Below, in pieces: positions 40,887 to 47,514 of a stretch of 47,514 nt of DNA (within the stretch, counting starts at the first letter, position 1; every line of letters begins with the position of its first letter). The notes under the pieces were generated by a model, which made no database searches, had not been told where the DNA came from, and saw nothing but the letters and a program-made list of their open reading frames with translations. The position numbers were made by a program, and so were the translations under genes. The DNA comes from Pigoraptor vietnamica (taxonomy: Eukaryota; Opisthokonta; Filasterea): positions 1 to 47,514 of the forward strand of contig CALSCQ010000793.1 of the NCBI GenBank assembly GCA_943704525.1, in the 5' to 3' direction.

Positions 40887-43162
40887 CACACACACACACA
40901 TGTACAGCAATATCTGGCGCCCACACAACAGACGAACGCTTTCGGGACCCACTTGCAGTCCGGTCCGACAGTCGCGAGAAAGTGGCGGCAGATGAGCGAG
41001 TACAGGCGATACGCGCGCGGGTCCAGCTCGTGCGCGTGCGCCACCGCGTGCGTCGGCGTGATCGGCGGGTGATCGCCGGCGTCGTGACCGGCGCGCGCCT
41101 TGTTCAGTCCCGTCGACAGCAGCAGGCCGGCAAAGTCGCCCCAGTCGCGCGACGCACGCTGCGCACGCACCGTTCCTTCGAGATCGAACGAGTCCGGATA
41201 CTTGGTTGTCTCCGTGCGCGGGTACGAGAGGAAACCCTGCGGTCCCCCACGGCACAGACGATGATATTTAGAGAAAAGTGTACGCCACTCAACGACCAAA
41301 AACGGATAGAGACAGATAAGGAAGAGAGGACACGCGAGAGTACCACTAGAAACGCCGCAGCGTACGCACCTGTATGTACAGCCGCTCGGCCACGTCCATC
41401 GCCTCGTGCGGTCCCATCGCCAGTGCCTGCGACGCCGCCTTCAGCATGCCCACCGTGTTCATCGGCAGCGGACGCGGCTTCGATTTCGTCTTGCTGGAGA
41501 CGTCGAGAACCGTCGCCGTCGCGTTCTGGCGCAGCGCGCGCTCGAGGGCCACTGCGGCGCTGTGGTCAAACGTGCGCTTCTTCTCCCAATCGAGGCTGAC
41601 GACGCGTCCGCTCGGGTGCCGCACCTTGGCACACAGGACCCAGTAGTCCTCCGGCTTGAATGTGGCGATGCGGTCGTGCCGCTCGACACACTGCGCGGGT
41701 GGAGAAGAGGACGGGGGGCGCGGAGAGTGTGAGTAAACGAGAGCAGAGTCGGCTGAAACAAGGCAATGTCCGTCGAATTACAAGCGAAAAAAAGAGGGGA
41801 GGGGCTGAGAGGGGGCAATTGCAGTTATGGCTGCGCGCACAACACCCACGAAGCCGAGGGTCGGCGTCTGGCAGGGGCCGTAAGAGATGAGCGTCGAGTC
41901 CAAATTGGCGTACTTTCCGTGGAAGAACTTTGTCTGCATGCGCGTGAAGGCGCAGCCGATGCGAAGGTCGAGCTCCTGCGTTGCGACGGCCGGAAATTGA
42001 GCCGTGCGAACGAGAGAACAATAGGAACGCGCACACGTGCACACACGTGCAGCGCAGGCGCCAATCCCCCCCGTGATAACATGAGCGGCTGTGAGCGGCG
42101 ATTCTACCCGTCGTGCACACACGCGCACACAAGGCACACGCACGCACACGCACACACCTGCCGCGCGTCCACGGAGAGCGACTCGTACACGTTGGGCATT
42201 CCGAGGTTCGCCATCGCGTGACGAATCTCCACGTCCGTGATCGCAGAGAACTTGGCGCGAAAAATCGTCTGCGGTCCGCGCCGCGCACTCCCTCTCGCAC
42301 TCGGCGCAGGTGCCGCTGACGTCGACTGTACCGCAACCGGCGTTGCGTGCGACGAACCCCCGCGACCCCCGCGACCCCTATCCCCACCGCGACGACCACG
42401 CCCGTCCCCGCGGCCACGCTCATGTCTGTCCCTCCCCCGTCCCCTGCCACGTCCCCGCGAGCTCTCCGGAGCGGCGTCAGGGGCAAAAGAACCCTCCTCG
42501 TCAACATAGCCCGCGTCCTCGCTGTGAGACGGGTGCGCAGCGGGCGCGACGGCGGCGGGCGCTGGAGGAGGGGGCGCCATTGTGATGGCCTCGAGGTCGT
42601 AGCCGACGTCGGCGCGGCGCATGGACCTCGCCACGGCGTCGATGACCTCGAAGGAGATGTTCTCGCCCTCCCTGTCGCAGTCGAGCCACAGCACGAGATA
42701 GTCGATACCGTCCGCTTCTGTGCGCAGGAAGCGCGTCATGTGCATCTTTGGGTTGGCCTCTTTCTTCAGCGCGGTCGCCTCGAACAGCTCGACGGGCTCC
42801 GTCGCATTCCAGTCGTTGAAGCGCCCCTCAAAGTCGAGAGAGAGCACGTGTCCACAGACGGATGTCATCTGCGCACGTCGCAGACAATGAGTGAGTGTGA
42901 GCGCTGTGCGCATCCGTATACACGTCAGCCAATGAAGAAGCGAGCACTAAAACAAATGTGACGAGCGCGGCAAGGTCCTCCCAACCCCTCACGCAGCGCG
43001 CACCTTGAAGAGCACGGGCTCGCGCCGAAAGTCGCCGTGCCATTCGTACACGGTGCAACCACGCGTGATGCCCTGCCGCGAAGTGCACTGTCCGTTCGAG
43101 AGAATGCGCGCAATCGCACCTGCGAGCGACGGCTTCTCCGCGACCATAAGCACCGACTTCAT
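38555..43162 (-). CDS. TOP3B: DNA/RNA topoisomerase III beta
   Basis: Eleven exons give 975 aa: 43004-43162, 42158-42868, 41850-41975, 41370-41690, 40953-41236, 40640-40751, 40090-40330, 39912-39731, 39078-39596, 38814-38951, 38555-38689. This type IA topoisomerase passes single strands of DNA or RNA. TOPRIM starts [14 protein letters not shown] and carries [10 protein letters not shown]. The catalytic Tyr is in [14 protein letters not shown] (~444). [24 protein letters not shown] and [11 protein letters not shown] follow. The C-terminal half has Cys-pair zinc motifs ([34 protein letters not shown]). It ends in an RGG-rich tail, as in animal TOP3B, rather than a TOP3A-type end. An extra RG-rich segment of about 110 residues (~143-252) interrupts TOPRIM. 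The intron after 39078 uses a GC donor (GAG|GCAAGT). Confidence 0.96.
40802..40900. repeat. (CA)n microsatellite in TOP3B intron
   Basis: About 100 bp of CA with one CG interruption, in the intron between TOP3B exons 40953-41236 and 40640-40751. Confidence 0.96.
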
Positions 43163-43206
43163 CTTCCGCTCAGAGCGCAGCCTGCGCAGAGCGCATGAAG
43201 TGACGC

Positions 43207-43212
<6 letters not shown>

Positions 43213-43262
<50 letters not shown>

Positions 43263-43264
43263 AT
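43213..43264. repeat. (GT)n microsatellite
   Basis: About 52 bp of pure GT, one of the two long dinucleotide tracts in the window not inside an intron. It lies about 50 bp upstream of the TOP3B start. Confidence 0.95.
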
Positions 43265-43315
43265 GTGACACAATAAAGTGCGTAGAGTGGAGTGAAACGT
43301 GGATTTTCGTACAGA

Positions 43316-43345
43316 CAAGGGCGCTTATAGCTATAAGCGCCCTTG
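43316..43345. promoter_or_regulatory. Perfect 30-bp palindrome
   Basis: The half-site CAAGGGCGCTTATAG is followed directly by its exact reverse complement, with no spacer. It could bind a dimeric factor or extrude as a cruciform. It lies between two divergent promoters. Confidence 0.6.
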
Positions 43346-43620
43346 GTACAGAGGTGTCTTCGTGCCTGACAGTCCAGACTCACGCCCATGTCACCCGAGC
43401 TGAGTGGATCTTGACGAAGTTCGGGCTGTTCCACGGCCCAACGGGCCCGCCGAAACGCACGAACGCCAATACAACCCCCTGAAGCGACACTGCATCGCGT
43501 ACAAGACAGCAGTATTTGCAAAGTCCGTGCGCTGCTGCCGACAGCACGTGTCGGTCTGCCTGCGTCGTTGGACCGTCGTTGTTGCCCGTCACTGATCGGG
43601 CGGGGAGCACTGAGCACGCA

Positions 43621-45438
43621 ATGGCACAGGCCCTCTCCTTCCTGTCTCGCATGGCGATGCGCGCAGCCATTACGGCCTCCGCACTTTACGTCGCCGCCTT
43701 CGTATTTCTGTGGTTTGAAAGCGTCTCGCAGGGCGTCGGAAAACCCGCCGCCGTCGAGTTGAGCGTCAGGGTGGACTTGCCCGTTCGTCGCATTGGACCC
43801 CCCATGCACGACGAGCAGAGAATGTACGCAATCCCCAATGCAGCGCCTGGTGAAAGGGCTTTACTGTCGGACCGGTGGCTGGATGCGGGGCGTCCCGGGC
43901 GAAAGAGCAGGCCGGGAGTGTGTGCAGGTGCGTGTGTGAGGACAGTATGTAGGCCGATAATTCGCCCTTCATTCCAGTCTGACCACGAGCGACCAACGCG
44001 GGCGCCCACACGCAGCGCACGGCTCGTCCTATCCCGGCGGCTGTTTCGTGGTGATTGCGCATCTTGTCGCATCGCGTGTCGAGTGGGCGCAGTCGATGGG
44101 CTACACCGGCGAGTCCAAATTCCTCGACTGCCTCGTCGCTGCACATGGCGACGCCGACGGGGGGACCTCACACATCGAGGTCGTCGAAACGGCCACACGT
44201 GACGAGCTCCTTGCCGCACTGTGCGCGACCGCAGAAGCGCGCAAGGGGGGTTCGGCGATACGGTCGGTCCTGGTGCTCACCGACCCTGACCCAACCGTCG
44301 CCGCCGAAATCAGGGCGGACGTGATTGGGTGCGTTGCGAAGAGCGGCGCCGCGCACCGCATCGTCGACTTCTTCGGAACTGCGCCGTGGGCACCTTCGCG
44401 CTTCCCGTGGGTGAAGGCGCGCGACTATCTCTCCATGGCACCCAACGACTACAACACATTCCTCGGGTACTTTTTGGTGAGCGCAAGACCGAACAGAGAA
44501 AGCCGACATATCATCCACTGCGCGCTTACGATAACCGCCCATCTCGTGCGCTTCTGCAGGAGCATTCAAGAGAGCCGCCATCGTACCGACGGCGCCAGTG
44601 CGTCGTATGGGGAAAGCTCCGTCGCTATTACACGCGAGAGGCCATCGTGGCGTTGCGAGAGGCACTTGCGGCGCTCGATGCGCAGAGCGGCGGACGTTAC
44701 GACATCACCCTCGTCGGCGTTGTCAGCGACGCCAATCCCGAGGAGCTCGAATACAAGATCGAGCCCACTGTGGGCCCCCGCGGCCGACGCGTGCGCATCA
44801 CTCGCACGATGCCGCCAGACGAATACAAGGCGCTCGTGCGCACGTCGAGGTGAGTTTGCGCCAAGCGACGTGGTGAAACGCGAAGAGAGGGAGGGTTGCC
44901 GGCGCAAGACCGCGGCAAGAGGCCGTGTGGTTAGGCTGAGACCGTCTCTTCATTACACGCACGCAGGTGCCTTATTGGATTGGGCGACCCCCTCCTCGGT
45001 CCATCTGCCGTCGAAGCGATCGCCGCCGGGACAGTGTTCGTCAACCCGGTCTTCGGCGACAGCATCGCGGGGCGCGCGTACGACAGCCCCGACCGCGCGC
45101 GCGGGGACGCTCGCCGGTACATCAACGGCGTCGTGCACGGGAGCCAGCATGCACACCTTGCCGAGCTTTCGGAGACGGACCCGGACGTGTCGCGGCTCGT
45201 GTGTCCGTACAGGCGCGGTAACCCAAACAGCCTCGCCCGCTGCATTTCGCGCGCCATGGACGACGAGTGCGAGGCAACGGCAGCGGGAGGGGGCGCGGGG
45301 CGATGGTTGGCGCCGTTTCCGCCGCTGCTCGACGTGCGCGAGAGCACGTGCGGGCAGAGGACGCCGCACATTCCTCGCGACTACACACGCGAAGCGTTTG
45401 TGCAACGGCTGCTGAGCGTGGCGAGGGACACGGCATGA
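43621..45438 (+). CDS. GT18/MGAT5-like glycosyltransferase
   Basis: Four exons give about 509 aa: 43621-43927, 44016-44476, 44560-44849, 44967-45438. A type II layout is seen: a short cytoplasmic N-terminus, a membrane anchor (ITASALYVAAFVFLWF, ~16-32), a stem, then a lumenal catalytic part. The C-terminal half carries LSMAPNDYNTFLGYFL, VVWGKLRRYYTREAIVAL, and CLIGLGDPLLGPSAVEAIAA with GTVFVNPVF. These resemble the nucleotide-sugar region of MGAT5 (the block LGFPYEGPAPLEAIANG followed by FLNP). SQHAHLAEL resembles the MGAT5 SQHPYAEVF block. MGAT5 (GT18) adds beta-1,6-GlcNAc to mannose of N-glycans in the Golgi; the exact acceptor here is unknown. The first intron is uncertain: the donor at 43850 is an alternative in the same phase. 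The stop lies 71 bp from the convergent NMNAT stop. Confidence 0.65.
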
Positions 45439-45509
45439 CCGCAGCGACGAAAGACGAATAGGTCTGCACAGACCGCCCGGATGGATGAAATGTGCGCGCA
45501 GAGTCGTTC

Positions 45510-46906
<1,397 letters not shown>

Positions 46907-47273
46907 CGAGGCGGGTCCCTCATTACGACAGTGTTCCTTTGTCCCCTCGTGCAGGGCAGATGAAGGAGATGGTGTCGTGTTCGGGCGTAACAGCTGACGT
47001 TCTGGACGTAACAATCACCGCAAGAGGTGGGAGTCAGCTGTGACATCAACCCAACTGACGAGGAGAGTTCAATCGCAGTGCCGCGGGCTCGTTTTTGTCG
47101 CCGTTTTCTTCCTTTTTGTTCTGAGAATCAACTGACAAAGAGGGCCCTTATAGACTAGCACGTTCTCCCATAGCTGGCCGCGTTTGTGTGAAGGGGCGGC
47201 GGGATAAACACACGCGGGATTCGTCGACACAAACCAACGCCAACCACCCGCCGCGACCGGCGTGCGACTGGCC
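46907..47273. promoter_or_regulatory. Divergent intergenic region
   Basis: 367 bp between the NMNAT start (minus) and the start of the last gene (plus). No repeat or coding stretch recognised. Confidence 0.4.
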
Positions 47274-47341
47274 ATGTTTTCCAACATCAGAGGCCTGTTG
47301 GACAAAGTGAGGCAAGATGTCCAAGTCTCCGTGCAGCAGAG
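47274..47341 (+). CDS. First exon of an unidentified protein
   Basis: ATG followed by 22 codons, then a GTGAGC donor. The peptide MFSNIRGLLDKVRQDVQVSV is amphipathic and helix-prone, like the N-termini of some coiled-coil trafficking proteins, but no family can be named from this. The frame, the good donor and the position beyond a divergent promoter are the only support. The following intron runs into the GT tract at the window end. Confidence 0.45.
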
Positions 47342-47399
47342 GTGAGCGAGGGACGTGTCGCTCGTGCTCTCAGTGCATCTCTGGCAATAGTGTATCGGC

Positions 47400-47514
<115 letters not shown>

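Larger units (their letters stand above)
43163..43620. promoter_or_regulatory. Divergent intergenic region TOP3B/glycosyltransferase
   Basis: 458 bp. It contains a 52-bp GT tract (43213-43264) just upstream of TOP3B and a perfect 30-bp palindrome (43316-43345). No gene seen. Confidence 0.5.

Overview
The window is nuclear DNA of a GC-rich, intron-rich unicellular eukaryote. Genes are dense and lie on both strands. Most carry several short introns (about 75-170 nt), and the donors are often GTG at positions +1 to +3. Long dinucleotide tracts sit almost only inside introns. A flagellar microtubule inner protein (CIMIP2/FAM166 type) implies a flagellated cell. A probable AT-AC intron implies a minor spliceosome. 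I cannot name the species; a free-living flagellated protist fits best. All exon boundaries were derived by hand from reading frame, splice dinucleotides and family alignment from memory, so expect occasional small errors.

Left part (1-20 kb), ordinary host genes: a kinesin-10 (KIF22-like) motor cut by the left edge (-); alanine-glyoxylate aminotransferase (+); an ERCC1/FAAP24-type inactive XPF-family protein (+); a CIMIP2 protein (+); a PP2C phosphatase (-) whose intron holds a 70-bp minisatellite; an intronless coiled-coil/disordered protein (-); a nuclear protein with a KEN box and a sororin-like C-terminus (-); tRNA isopentenyltransferase MOD5/TRIT1 (+); a mitochondrial VOC/glyoxalase-fold enzyme (-); and a 12-exon protein kinase with an N-terminal signal anchor and a C-terminal C2H2 finger (+).

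Middle part (20.2-38.1 kb): one very large gene (-) for a leucine-rich-repeat receptor. A short N-terminal exon with a hydrophobic leader is followed by about 75 exons, each one LRR, almost all 72 nt and all in the same phase. One long exon then carries about 11 EGF-like modules, a transmembrane helix and a cytoplasmic tail. This gene looks lower in GC than its neighbours. It is flanked by two copies (19.65-20.17 kb and 38.31-38.70 kb) of the tail-to-tail junction between the kinase and TOP3B genes. The simplest reading is that the receptor gene was inserted between two formerly adjacent genes and the junction was duplicated.

Right part (38.5-47.5 kb): DNA topoisomerase III beta (-), with the usual C-terminal RGG tail plus an unusual RG-rich insertion inside the TOPRIM domain; a GT18/MGAT5-like glycosyltransferase (+); an NMN/NaMN adenylyltransferase (-); and the first exon of an unidentified gene (+).

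No RNA gene, CRISPR array, retroelement or DNA transposon could be supported.
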